DNA of 48,667 nt from an uncultured Rhodospirillales bacterium. Lineage in GTDB: Bacteria > Pseudomonadota > Alphaproteobacteria > Acetobacterales > Acetobacteraceae. The notes beneath the pieces were generated by a model, which had not been told where the DNA came from, ran no database searches, and saw only the letters and a list, made by a program, of their open reading frames with translations. Below are positions 16,668-24,835 of the stretch, piece after piece; position 1 is the stretch's first letter; every line of letters starts with the position of its first letter. The DNA is taken from assembly GCA_903927465.1 (NCBI GenBank), contig CAIYMY010000039.1:1-48667 (forward strand), read 5' to 3'. Both the position numbers and the translations under genes were made by a program.

Positions 16668-17516
16668 ATGAAGCTGCTGCGTTACGGCCCTGCGGGCCAG
16701 GAAAAGCCGGGCATTCTTGATGCCGCCGGCGCCATTCGTGATCTTTCCGGTGTTGTGCCTGACCTCACCGGTGATGTGCTCTCCCCCGCCGCGCTGGCTA
16801 AGATTGCCGCGGTGGATGTGAATAGCCTGCCCAAGGTCGCCGGCAATCCGCGCCTTGGCTCGCCCGTCACGGGCATGAAGAATTTGATTTGCATCGGGCT
16901 GAACTATGCCGATCACGCGGCGGAAACCGGCGCGCCGATCCCGAAGGAACCGATTGTGTTCCTGAAATCGCTCAATGCGCTGCAAGGGCCGAATGATGAT
17001 GTTGTCATTCCGCGCGGATCGGTGAAGACCGATTACGAAGTGGAGCTTTGCATTATTATCGGCACGCGCGCCAAATATGTCTCGGAAGATCAGGCGCTGG
17101 ATCATGTTGCTGGCTATGCCGTTGGCAATGACGTGTCTGAACGTGAATGGCAGGCGGAACGCGGCGGCGCTTGGGATAAGGGCAAGGGGTTCGATACTTT
17201 CGGCCCGCTCGGCCCCTGGCTGGTGACGAAGGATGAAATCCCTGATCCTCAGAACCTTGCCATGTATTGCGATGTGGATGGCGTGCGCGAACAGAATGGC
17301 TCCACCAAGACCATGATCTTCGGCGTGAAGCAGATTGTGTCCTATGTCAGCCAATGCATCACGCTCAATCCGGGCGATGTGATCTTCACCGGCACGCCGC
17401 CAGGTGTGGGGCTCGGCAAGAAGCCGGTGCCGATCTTCCTGAAGGCCGGCCAGACCATGAAGCTTGGCATTGCCGGGCTTGGCGAGCAGACGCAGAAACT
17501 TGTTGCCTCCGCCTGA
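16668..17516 (+). CDS. Fumarylacetoacetate hydrolase family protein
   Basis: 282 aa. The Mg-dependent FAH fold is shown by LICIGLNYADHAAETGAPIPKEPIVFLK, DYEVELCIIIG (metal-binding E-x-E type) and GDVIFTGTPPGVGLGKKP. The N-terminal domain MKLLRYGPAGQEKPGILDAAG is typical of the group annotated as ureidoglycolate lyase or 2,4-diketo-3-deoxy-L-fuconate hydrolase. Paired with the SDR at 15636 it suggests the last two steps of non-phosphorylative deoxy-sugar breakdown to pyruvate and lactate (inference). The start is preceded by GGAGG. The YdhR-like gene overlaps its 3' end. Confidence 0.92.
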   Translation: MKLLRYGPAGQEKPGILDAAGAIRDLSGVVPDLTGDVLSPAALAKIAAVDVNSLPKVAGNPRLGSPVTGMKNLICIGLNYADHAAETGAPIPKEPIVFLKSLNALQGPNDDVVIPRGSVKTDYEVELCIIIGTRAKYVSEDQALDHVAGYAVGNDVSEREWQAERGGAWDKGKGFDTFGPLGPWLVTKDEIPDPQNLAMYCDVDGVREQNGSTKTMIFGVKQIVSYVSQCITLNPGDVIFTGTPPGVGLGKKPVPIFLKAGQTMKLGIAGLGEQTQKLVASA

Positions 17517-17829
17517 TAGCCAGACGCTGGTGATCTTCGACTTCCCCGCCAGGAAAGCTGGCGGGGAGGAACAGCGGCACGCTTTGCGCGCGCTGGCGGA
17601 AGACATCGCTGCCGAGCCTGACCTGCTTTGGAAAATCTGGACCGAGGATAAGGCAGCCGGGCGTTCCGGTGGGATTTATCTGTTCCGCAACCGCGCCGCA
17701 GCGGAAGCCTATCACGCCAAGCATGCCGCGCGGCTGACCGCGGTAGGTGTGACGGGAATTGAGGCTGTTTATCGCAGCTACAATGCCGAACTCACCGCGA
17801 TCACGCGCGGGCCTGTCAGCGCAAGCTAA
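17503..17829 (+). CDS. YdhR-family putative monooxygenase (dimeric alpha-beta barrel)
   Basis: About 108 aa. Strand 1 (LVIFDFPA), PDLLWKIWTEDKAAGRSGGIYLFRNRAAAEAYHAKHAARL and a following VTGIEAVYRSYNAEL stretch match the YdhR family of small ferredoxin-fold proteins. In E. coli YdhR is a putative monooxygenase of unproven activity. The start is uncertain: TTG at 17503 overlaps the FAH stop, TTG at 17464 is longer, and GTG at 17530 is shorter. Its TAA stop and the TAG stop of the convergent aldolase gene share the bases CTAA (17826-17829). Confidence 0.75.
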   Translation: MPPPDSQTLVIFDFPARKAGGEEQRHALRALAEDIAAEPDLLWKIWTEDKAAGRSGGIYLFRNRAAAEAYHAKHAARLTAVGVTGIEAVYRSYNAELTAITRGPVSAS

Positions 17830-18467
17830 CCCCGCCCATAGCCCGCGAAATGCTTGGCCGCTTCGGCCAATTGCGCTTCGGTCAACATCACGGGCTTCAA
17901 CCCCGCCGCCAATAGATCAAGATATTGGCCCGCGAGGTTTTCAACCTCCAAAGCCAGCGCATGCGCTGCCCCCAGCGTCGCCCCCACCGCCACCACACCA
18001 TGATTGGCGAGCAATACCGCCCGCCGTCCCGCCATGGCACTAAGCGCGTTTTCTGCCAGCGCTTGCGTGCCGGCAGTCGCGTGATCCGCGCAGGCAATCG
18101 CCCCGCCAGCCAGCAGCACCATGTAATGAAAGGGCGGAATACCCTTACGAGCACAGGAAAGCGCGGTGGCGCGCGGGGAATGCGTATGCACCACGGCCAT
18201 TACCTCAGGCCGCGCCGCGTAAATCGCCGCATGCAGCCGCCATTCGGAAGAAGGCCGATGCTTCGCACGGCCAAGCGGCGTGCCATCCATGCCCGTTGTC
18301 ACCAGATCAGCAACCGTGGTCCGCGCATAAGGCAGGCCCGCCGGCGTGATGATAAAGCCCTTCGCATCGCGCGCCGAGACATTGCCGGATTTGGAGGGCA
18401 TCATCCCCGCCTGATCCAGCGCTTGCGCGATGCGCAGAATCTCCCGCTTCGTCTCCACGCGGGTCAC
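17826..18467 (-). CDS. Class II aldolase/adducin family protein
   Basis: 213 aa, similar in length to L-fuculose-phosphate aldolase. It has the zinc-binding set: Glu75 in SSEWRLH, His94 and His96 in VVHTHSP, and a third histidine in LLANHGVVAVG (near 155). SGNVSARDAKGFIITPAGL is the substrate phosphate-loop region. Members cleave or decarboxylate sugar phosphates or sugar acids. It overlaps the upstream UxaA-type dehydratase gene by 4 bp, which supports a shared sugar-acid pathway. Confidence 0.9.
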   Translation of the reverse strand: MTRVETKREILRIAQALDQAGMMPSKSGNVSARDAKGFIITPAGLPYARTTVADLVTTGMDGTPLGRAKHRPSSEWRLHAAIYAARPEVMAVVHTHSPRATALSCARKGIPPFHYMVLLAGGAIACADHATAGTQALAENALSAMAGRRAVLLANHGVVAVGATLGAAHALALEVENLAGQYLDLLAAGLKPVMLTEAQLAEAAKHFAGYGRG

Positions 18468-19999
18468 ATGGTGGCTCCCAGCATCCAGGGTGCGAATTCC
18501 TGCGCGCCGAAGCCAAGCGCTTCGCTTTTTGTGGGCTCGCCGGAAGCGGTGCGCAGCATCAACTCAAAAATGCGCTCACCACATGCCTGCACGCTTTCAC
18601 CACCCGTCAGCACCGTGCCGCAATTGATATCCATATCTTCCGACAAGCGATCATACATGGTGGTATTGGTGGCAAGCTTGATGGATGGCGCGGGCTTCAT
18701 GCCAAAAACGCTGCCGCGCCCGGTGGTGAAGCACACCAGATTGGCGCCCCCCGCAACCTGGCCAGTCGCCCCCACCGGGTCATAGCCAGGCGTGTCCATG
18801 AACACGAAACCCTTGGTGGTAACGGGTTCGGCATAGCGATAAACCTCCACCAGATTGGTGGTGCCGGCCTTGGCCATGGCGCCAAGCGATTTTTCCAGAA
18901 TGGTCGTGAGCCCACCCGCTTTATTGCCCGGCGAGGGATTGGCATTCATCTCGGCACCTTGGCGCGCCGTGTAATCCTCCCACCAATGCATCACATCAAC
19001 AAGTTTCTGGCCGACGTCGCGAGATACCGCGCGGCGAGTCAGCAAATGTTCAGCGCCATAGGTTTCAGGGCTTTCGGAAAGGATCACCGTGCCGCCATGG
19101 CGCACCAGTAAATCAGACGCCACGCCCAAGGCGGGATTGGCAGTGATGCCGGAATAGCCATCCGAACCGCCGCATTGCAGCGCCACGCAAAGTTCTGAAG
19201 CAGGCACGGCTTCGCGCTTGGCGGTATTGGATTCCGCCAAAACCTCTTTCACAAAATCAATGCCCTTCATAACCGTGGCGCGCGCACCAAAATCTTGAAT
19301 ATCCATGCTGCGCAGCCGCCCCGTCAGGCGCTGTTCTTCCAGCATCGGGCCAAGCTGATTGACTTCACAGCCAAGGCCAATCGCAATCACATGGGAAAAA
19401 TTCGCATGCCGCGCGAAACCCGCCAAGGTGCGGCGCAGCAGCCGCAGCGGTTCATCCATGGTCATGCCGCAGCCGGTTTTATGCGTCAGCGCCACCACGC
19501 CATCCACATTGCCCCAACCCGACAGCGGATCATCACCGGTGATCGGGTTCTTTTCAAACTGTCGCGCGATCAATTCCGCGACATGGGCGGAGCAATTCAC
19601 GGAGGTGATGATGCCGATGTAATTGCGCGTGGCCACACGGCCATCGGCGCGGCGAATGCCCATGAAGCTGGCAGGTACATCAACATAATCGGTCGGCTTC
19701 GCATCCAGGCCCCAGGCGTAATCCCGCGCGAAATCACCCATTTCGCAATTATGCGTATGCACCCAGGCGCCAGGTTCAATCGCATCCGTGGCAAAGCCAA
19801 TAATCTGTCCATAGCGGCGAATGGGCTCGCCCTTCGCATGCGGGCGGATCGCGACCTTATGGCCAGGCGGGATGCGCCTTTCGCCCACGCTGATGCCGGG
19901 CGCGACTTCCGTCCCCGGGGTCAGTGGAATGCGCGCAATTACCACGCCATCACCGGGATGCAGGCGAATGACGGACGGCAGGGCAATGGTGCTGGACAT
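18464..19999 (-). CDS. UxaA-family sugar-acid dehydratase (altronate/galactarate dehydratase type)
   Basis: 511 aa. An N-terminal SAF-like domain (IRLHPGDGVVIARIPLTPG to GAWVHTHNCEM, residues about 9-105) is fused to the catalytic domain, as in full-length altronate dehydratase. The catalytic part contains TSVNCSAH, VVALTHKTGCGM, LCVALQCGGSDGYSGITANPALG and FVFMDTPGYDPVGATGQVAGGANLVCFTTGRGSVFG. These Fe-dependent enzymes remove water from hexonates or hexarates. The exact substrate is unknown. It is followed by the class II aldolase and diverges from the TPP-riboswitch transcript. Confidence 0.92.
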   Translation of the reverse strand: MSSTIALPSVIRLHPGDGVVIARIPLTPGTEVAPGISVGERRIPPGHKVAIRPHAKGEPIRRYGQIIGFATDAIEPGAWVHTHNCEMGDFARDYAWGLDAKPTDYVDVPASFMGIRRADGRVATRNYIGIITSVNCSAHVAELIARQFEKNPITGDDPLSGWGNVDGVVALTHKTGCGMTMDEPLRLLRRTLAGFARHANFSHVIAIGLGCEVNQLGPMLEEQRLTGRLRSMDIQDFGARATVMKGIDFVKEVLAESNTAKREAVPASELCVALQCGGSDGYSGITANPALGVASDLLVRHGGTVILSESPETYGAEHLLTRRAVSRDVGQKLVDVMHWWEDYTARQGAEMNANPSPGNKAGGLTTILEKSLGAMAKAGTTNLVEVYRYAEPVTTKGFVFMDTPGYDPVGATGQVAGGANLVCFTTGRGSVFGMKPAPSIKLATNTTMYDRLSEDMDINCGTVLTGGESVQACGERIFELMLRTASGEPTKSEALGFGAQEFAPWMLGATM

Positions 20000-20108
20000 G
20001 GGCGTTTCCCTTTGGCGAATGCTACGCCCCTTCTACCCCGTTGCGCGCCCCCCGCGCCACCGCTGGGCTTGCGCAAGCCTGCGTGAGGGCGCAATTAATT
20101 AGCTGAGA

Positions 20109-20198
20109 CACCTGGGGGAGCCCTTTTGGGGCTGAGAGGCGGGCTTCACCCGCGACCCCTGGAACCTGACCCGGTTCGGACCGGCGTAGGGAACGGTG
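20109..20198 (+). promoter_or_regulatory. TPP riboswitch (THI element)
   Basis: The conserved core is plain: GGGGCTGAGAGGCGGG, then GACCCCTGGAACCTGACC, then GGCGTAGGGAACGG. P1 is closed by CACC (20109-20112) with GGTG (20195-20198). After the aptamer, CCGTT near 20204 can pair with AACGG of the P1 side, and GCCCC-TTAGCG-GGGGC (around 20221-20237) forms a hairpin, giving a plausible switching region. A weak promoter TTGCGC/CAATTA (20069-20097) precedes it. The controlled gene is the family-5 binding protein at 20299. Confidence 0.95.
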
Positions 20199-20298
20199 CA
20201 TCGCCCGTTGCCTCGCGTTTTGCCCCTTAGCGGGGGCAGCGCGTGCTGGGCCAAAGCCCCTTTCCCGCGTTATCCGACAGGAAATGAAGGAATTGGGG

Positions 20299-21876
20299 AT
20301 GCAGCGCCGCACACTTCTCGCCACCGCCTTGGCCGCGCCTTTGGCGCGCCCCGCTTTGGCGCAAACCAACCGCGCGCGGACGCTGCGCTTCATGCCGCAG
20401 GCGGCACTTGCCAATCTGGACCCGATCTTCAGCCCCAGCACCATCATCACCACGCATGGCTATTGCGTGTTTGATACACTCTATGGCGCCAATCGCGCGC
20501 TGCAGCCGCGCCCGCAAATGGCGGAAGGCCATAGCGTGGAGGATGACGGCAAGCTCGTGAAAATCCGCCTGCGCGATGGCTTGCGCTGGCATGATGGAGA
20601 GCCCGTGCGTGCCCAAGATTGCGTGGCCAGCATCAAGCGCTGGGCCAGCCGCGACGGCTTCGGCCAAATCCTGATGCGCGCGACGGCTGAGCTTTCCGCC
20701 GCCGATGACCGCACCATCCAATTCCGCCTGCATCGACGCTTCCCCGCGCTGTTTGATGCTTTGGCCAAACCGGGCGCTTCGCCCTGTTTCATGATGCCGG
20801 AACGTATTGCAAGCCTGCCCGGCGATCGGTCCTTGGGGCTGGAACACATGATCGGCAGCGGGCCGTGGCGCTTCATTGCCAGTGACTATGTGCAAGGCAG
20901 CCGCAGCCATTATGCGCGGAATGACGCCTATGTGCCGCGGGATGAACCCGCCGAAGCCGCTTCCGGCGGCAAGCGCGTGCATTTTGATCGGCTGGAGATG
21001 ATCTGGATTCCAGATGGCGGCACGGCGGCGGCGGCACTCCGCACCGGGGAGATTGACTGGATCGAATACCCTTTGCCGGATTTGGTGCCGGTGCTGGAAC
21101 GGGACCGCAATACGCAAACCCAGATTTATGACCCAAACGGGTTTTTGGGTTTTCTGCGCTTCAATCATTTGCACCCACCCTTCAATGATGTGCGGGTGCG
21201 CCGCGCCATTCGTGATGTGATCGTGCAATCGGATTTCATGTCGGCGGTGGCGCTGCAAGGTGACTGGCAGGAATGCCACGCCATGTTCCCTTGCGGCCTG
21301 CCAGGCGTGGTGGAATTCCCCCCCGCTGCGCGCGGCGAAGCGGCCATGGAACGCGCCCGCGCGGCGTTGCGTGAAGCCGGCTATGCCGGGGAGCCCATTA
21401 TCCACATCAACCCAAGCGATTTTCCCGCCGTGACGCAGCAAGGCCGCCTGACGGTGGAACTGATGCGCAAGCTTGGCGTGAATATCCAGCCGATTGAAGC
21501 GGATTGGGCCACCATTCTGGCGCGGCGCGCCAATCGTAACCCGCCCGCGCAGGGTGGCTGGCATTTGCACAATACCAATGGCCCGGCAGCGACCATCGCC
21601 AATCCGGCCGTGAGCTTCGCCATTCGCATGAATGGGCTGGCTGCCTGGCCTGGCTGGCCAACAGATGCGGAAGCCGAAGCGCAGGTGGAAGCCTGGATCG
21701 CCGCGGATGGTCAGGCGGCGCAGGATGCTGCGATGCGGCGCTTGCAGGAAATCACCTGGGAATCGCTGCCCTTCGCGCCGACCGGGCTGTTCCGTCTGCG
21801 CACGGCCTTCCGGCGTGAATTATCCGGCGTGCTGCAAGGGCCGAACCCCTTCCTTTGGAATCTGCGGCGGGCTTAG
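20299..21876 (+). CDS. ABC-transporter family-5 solute-binding protein, under TPP riboswitch
   Basis: About 525 aa, the peptide/nickel/opine SBP_bac_5 class. The start MQRRTLLATALAAPLARPALA gives a twin-arginine-like signal peptide. AAGGA lies 7 nt before this ATG, which makes it preferable to the ATG at 20284. Family stretches are LDPIFSPSTIITTHGYCVFDTLYG, LRDGLRWHDGEPVRAQDCVASIKRW, IGSGPWRF and DVRVRRAI. No permease or ATPase gene follows, so it must borrow a transporter or act alone. The riboswitch suggests the ligand is thiamine, a thiamine precursor or a degradation product (inference). The TAG stop coincides with the left end of repeat copy C. Confidence 0.88.
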   Translation: MQRRTLLATALAAPLARPALAQTNRARTLRFMPQAALANLDPIFSPSTIITTHGYCVFDTLYGANRALQPRPQMAEGHSVEDDGKLVKIRLRDGLRWHDGEPVRAQDCVASIKRWASRDGFGQILMRATAELSAADDRTIQFRLHRRFPALFDALAKPGASPCFMMPERIASLPGDRSLGLEHMIGSGPWRFIASDYVQGSRSHYARNDAYVPRDEPAEAASGGKRVHFDRLEMIWIPDGGTAAAALRTGEIDWIEYPLPDLVPVLERDRNTQTQIYDPNGFLGFLRFNHLHPPFNDVRVRRAIRDVIVQSDFMSAVALQGDWQECHAMFPCGLPGVVEFPPAARGEAAMERARAALREAGYAGEPIIHINPSDFPAVTQQGRLTVELMRKLGVNIQPIEADWATILARRANRNPPAQGGWHLHNTNGPAATIANPAVSFAIRMNGLAAWPGWPTDAEAEAQVEAWIAADGQAAQDAAMRRLQEITWESLPFAPTGLFRLRTAFRRELSGVLQGPNPFLWNLRRA

Positions 21877-21977
21877 AGCATGTTGCGTTCACATAGGTTC
21901 ACGCAACCCGCTCTAGAGCTTTGTTTTTCGAGCATCTTCACGCGTTCAGATGATTCCATCTGAACGCGATCTGCTCT
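21875..21977 (+). repeat. 103-bp two-hairpin RIME-like element, copy C (diverged sequence, same architecture)
   Basis: Hairpin 1 (21875-21914) has AGAGC/GCTCT ends and a TTGCGT/ACGCAA inner stem. The 16-bp linker contains CTTTGTTTTTCG. Hairpin 2 (21931-21974) is quite different in sequence from the other copies but keeps the 44-bp length, a 12-bp inner stem CGCGTTCAGATG/CATCTGAACGCG and the ATTC loop. The tail is TCT. GTTCAC is again at positions 23-28. TAG stops of both convergent genes (21874-21876 and, on the minus strand, 21978-21976) are formed at its two edges. Confidence 0.88.
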
Positions 21978-22824
21978 AGCAACCGCCCGGCGCGTCTTCC
22001 AGCTTCATCAGCTTGGCGCGTACGGTGAAGTCGCCGAAATCCATGATCATGTCATCCGCCACGCCATTTTCGAAGTAGCGGAGCGAGACTTCATAGGATG
22101 GCGTGCTCGCCCCGTCAGCTTGCTCGGCATCGGGTTCAAAAAAGGCGATGCGCATGCGCGATGAACCGAGCGTGGAAAGGCTCGGCGCTTCAGGCACGGG
22201 CTGAGGCCCCTGCCAGGGCGACAAAACTGTCGTCGTCTGCTGCGCGCCATCAGCGGTGGTGCCATCGAAAATCGGCGCGACCAGCAGGCGTTGGCCGGCG
22301 CGGGCTGCGTTCAGCGCGGCGATGGTATGCGTATTGGGCAGCAGCGTCCCGGCTGGGATGGGCAATTCCTTCACTTCCGGTTCGCTGTAGCGCGCGACAC
22401 CACTGCCATCCGCAGTCAGCTCCGCCTGGCCGACCACGCGACTGCTGACAGCGCCTTGCCTCATATGCGTCAGGCTGAAACGCAAATTCCGGCCATCCAT
22501 GGATTCCAGCGTGGCGTAATCAGAACCTGTTTCAAGTTCTGTACCTTCGCGGTTGCGCAGCGTCATGGTGAAGCGCTGGCGCGACGCCCAGCTTTCGCAG
22601 GCGTCAATTATTTCAAATAGCATCGCGCCAGAGACATCAACAATGGTCGCATTCTCCCGCGCACGATCCAGCGTCAGCGCATAGATGCCGCGATGGGATG
22701 CGAGCGCACGCGCCGTGAGTGGCGCGAGCGGCGCGGTGGCAGCCGGCGCATCCTTCGCCCCCTGGGTCAGGCCAGGGGTGGCGGGCAGGATCAGCGCAAG
22801 GGCCAGCAGGGCAGAAAACCGCAT
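21976..22824 (-). CDS. eipB: EipB-family (DUF1849) periplasmic cell-envelope protein
   Basis: 282 aa with a signal peptide (MRFSALLALALILPATPGLTQG). LASHRGIYALTL at 41-52 is the family signature. EipB is a periplasmic beta-spiral protein conserved in alphaproteobacteria and linked to envelope integrity in Brucella. Two cysteines, Cys76 in IIDACESW and the C-terminal Cys282, match the family's long-range disulfide pair. The C-terminal cysteine is immediately followed by TAG, which uses the edge of repeat copy C. The gene stands alone on the minus strand. Confidence 0.9.
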   Translation of the reverse strand: MRFSALLALALILPATPGLTQGAKDAPAATAPLAPLTARALASHRGIYALTLDRARENATIVDVSGAMLFEIIDACESWASRQRFTMTLRNREGTELETGSDYATLESMDGRNLRFSLTHMRQGAVSSRVVGQAELTADGSGVARYSEPEVKELPIPAGTLLPNTHTIAALNAARAGQRLLVAPIFDGTTADGAQQTTTVLSPWQGPQPVPEAPSLSTLGSSRMRIAFFEPDAEQADGASTPSYEVSLRYFENGVADDMIMDFGDFTVRAKLMKLEDAPGGC

Positions 22825-22919
22825 CGGATACTCCGGGCGGCAGAGGCCGCTTTCGTCTGATATAGCCGATTCCGGCGGATCAGAATTGATCTTTCACAAT
22901 AAAATTTCGCGGTGCCCGA

Positions 22920-24725
22920 TCAGCCCGGCTTGCTACCCTTCACTGGCGGCAGATCCAACTTGATGTGCAATTCCTTGAGCCGTTCTGGCGGCACCGGGGC
23001 CGGGGCGCCCATCATCAAATCCTCGGCCTGCTGGTTCATCGGGAACAGGATCACCTCACGAATCGCGGGTTCATCGGCGATCAGCATCACAATCCGGTCA
23101 ATGCCGGGGGCCGAGCCACCATGCGGCGGCGCGCCATAGCGGAAGGCATTCAGCATGCCGCCAAAGCGATGTTCCACTTCTTCCGCCGGATAGCCCGCGA
23201 TTTCAAAGGCGCGGATCATGATGTCCGGGCGATGGTTGCGGATGGCGCCTGACGAAAGCTCAATCCCGTTGCAGACGATGTCGTATTGGAAGGCCTTGAT
23301 GTCCAAGGGGTCCATGGAATTCAGCGCCTCCAGCCCGCCCTGCGGCATGGAGAAGGGGTTGTGGCTGAATTCGATCTGGCCGGTATCTTCATTCCGTTCA
23401 TACATCGGGAAATCCGTGACCCAGCAGAAGCGGAAGGCGTTTTCTTCAAGTAATCCAAGGTCACGCCCCACACGATTTCGCACGGCGCCGGAGAATTTCC
23501 CGGCCTCCGCTGCCTTATTCGCCACAAAGAACACGGCATCGCCCGCGCCCAGGCCGCAAGCGGCAGCAATGGCGGCCACGCGATCAGCTTCTAAATTCTT
23601 AGCAATCGGTCCCTTCGCGCCATCGGCATCCCAGGCGATATAGCCAAGCCCGCCCTGGCCTTCCGCGCGCGCCCATTCATTCAGCCCATCAAAGAAAGAC
23701 CGCGGACGGCCCGCCGCGCCAGGTGCTGGAATGGCGCGTACCACGCCACCCGAAGCAGTGACTTTCGCAAACAAACCAAAGCCGCCACCCGCGAAATGCG
23801 CACTCACATCGGTGATCTTGATTGGGTTGCGCAAATCCGGCTTGTCCGAACCATATTCCAGCATCGCCTGCTGATAAGGGATGCGCGGGAAGGGCGCTGG
23901 CGTCACGGCGCGCTTCGTGCCGGACCAATCGGCGAATTCCTCAAACACGCCAGCCAGCACCGGTTCAATCGCAGCGAAGACATCTTCCTGCGTCACAAAA
24001 GACATTTCGAAATCAAGCTGGTAGAATTCGCCTGGGCTACGATCCGCGCGCGAAGCCTCATCACGGAAGCAGGGCGCGATTTGGAAGTAGCGATCAAACC
24101 CCGCCACCATGCAAAGCTGCTTGAATTGCTGCGGTGCCTGCGGCAGCGCGTAGAACTTGCCCGGATGCAGCCGTGCCGGCACCAAGAAGTCCCGCGCACC
24201 TTCAGGGCTGGAAGCCGTCAAGATCGGGGTTTGGAATTCCGTAAAACCCTGATCAATCATCCGCCGGCGGATGGAAGAAATCACTTGGCTGCGCAGCATC
24301 AGATTGCGATGCTGCCGCTCCCGCCGCAGATCTAAAAAGCGATAGCGCAGGCGCAATTCTTCAGGGAATTCGGCATCACCCGCCACTTGAATGGGCAGCA
24401 CTTCGGCGGCGGATTGCACTTCCACTTCACGCACGCGAAGTTCAATCGCGCCCGTCGGCAGCTTGGCATTCACCGTGCCGGCTTCGCGCGGCACCACATC
24501 ACCCGTGACGGTAATCACGCTTTCGGGGCGGAGTTCTTCCAGCAGCTTCAGCACGGGCGAACCCTGCGCCACCACGCATTGCGTCATGCCGTAATGATCG
24601 CGCAAATCAATGAACAGCAAGCTGCCATGGTCGCGCTTCCTGTGCACCCAGCCGGAAAGCCGCGCGGGGGAGCCGGCATCGGAAGCGCGGAGTGCGCCGC
24701 AATGATGGGTACGATAGGCATGCAT
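22920..24725 (-). CDS. aspS: Aspartyl-tRNA synthetase (bacterial type)
   Basis: 601 aa class II synthetase. The N-terminal OB-fold anticodon-binding domain contains [24 protein letters not shown]. Motif 2 is [25 protein letters not shown], and motif 3 contains [27 protein letters not shown]. The bacterial insertion (GAD) domain lies between. Many alphaproteobacterial AspRS enzymes also charge tRNA-Asn. Whether this one does depends on GatCAB, which is not in the window. It diverges from rnd across about 110 bp. Confidence 0.98.
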   Translation of the reverse strand: MHAYRTHHCGALRASDAGSPARLSGWVHRKRDHGSLLFIDLRDHYGMTQCVVAQGSPVLKLLEELRPESVITVTGDVVPREAGTVNAKLPTGAIELRVREVEVQSAAEVLPIQVAGDAEFPEELRLRYRFLDLRRERQHRNLMLRSQVISSIRRRMIDQGFTEFQTPILTASSPEGARDFLVPARLHPGKFYALPQAPQQFKQLCMVAGFDRYFQIAPCFRDEASRADRSPGEFYQLDFEMSFVTQEDVFAAIEPVLAGVFEEFADWSGTKRAVTPAPFPRIPYQQAMLEYGSDKPDLRNPIKITDVSAHFAGGGFGLFAKVTASGGVVRAIPAPGAAGRPRSFFDGLNEWARAEGQGGLGYIAWDADGAKGPIAKNLEADRVAAIAAACGLGAGDAVFFVANKAAEAGKFSGAVRNRVGRDLGLLEENAFRFCWVTDFPMYERNEDTGQIEFSHNPFSMPQGGLEALNSMDPLDIKAFQYDIVCNGIELSSGAIRNHRPDIMIRAFEIAGYPAEEVEHRFGGMLNAFRYGAPPHGGSAPGIDRIVMLIADEPAIREVILFPMNQQAEDLMMGAPAPVPPERLKELHIKLDLPPVKGSKPG

Positions 24726-24835
24726 GGCAAAAATTCATCCTAAGTGGCGGAAAGGCGGGGGAAAGCGCCCCAGGGAGGGGTTTCTGTCAACCCCACCGCT
24801 TTCCCGGGACCCTGCGCCCCTGTATGGAACCTGTC

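Noticed and set aside
16506-17606. 366-codon minus-strand frame opposite the FAH-family gene
   Set aside because: Antisense to a conserved hydrolase with ribosome site. Composition is that of a complement frame.
20227-21570. 447-codon open frame on the minus strand opposite the family-5 binding protein
   Set aside because: It mirrors the third-position GC bias of the sense gene, shows no recognisable domain, and covers the riboswitch region only partly. Judged a shadow.
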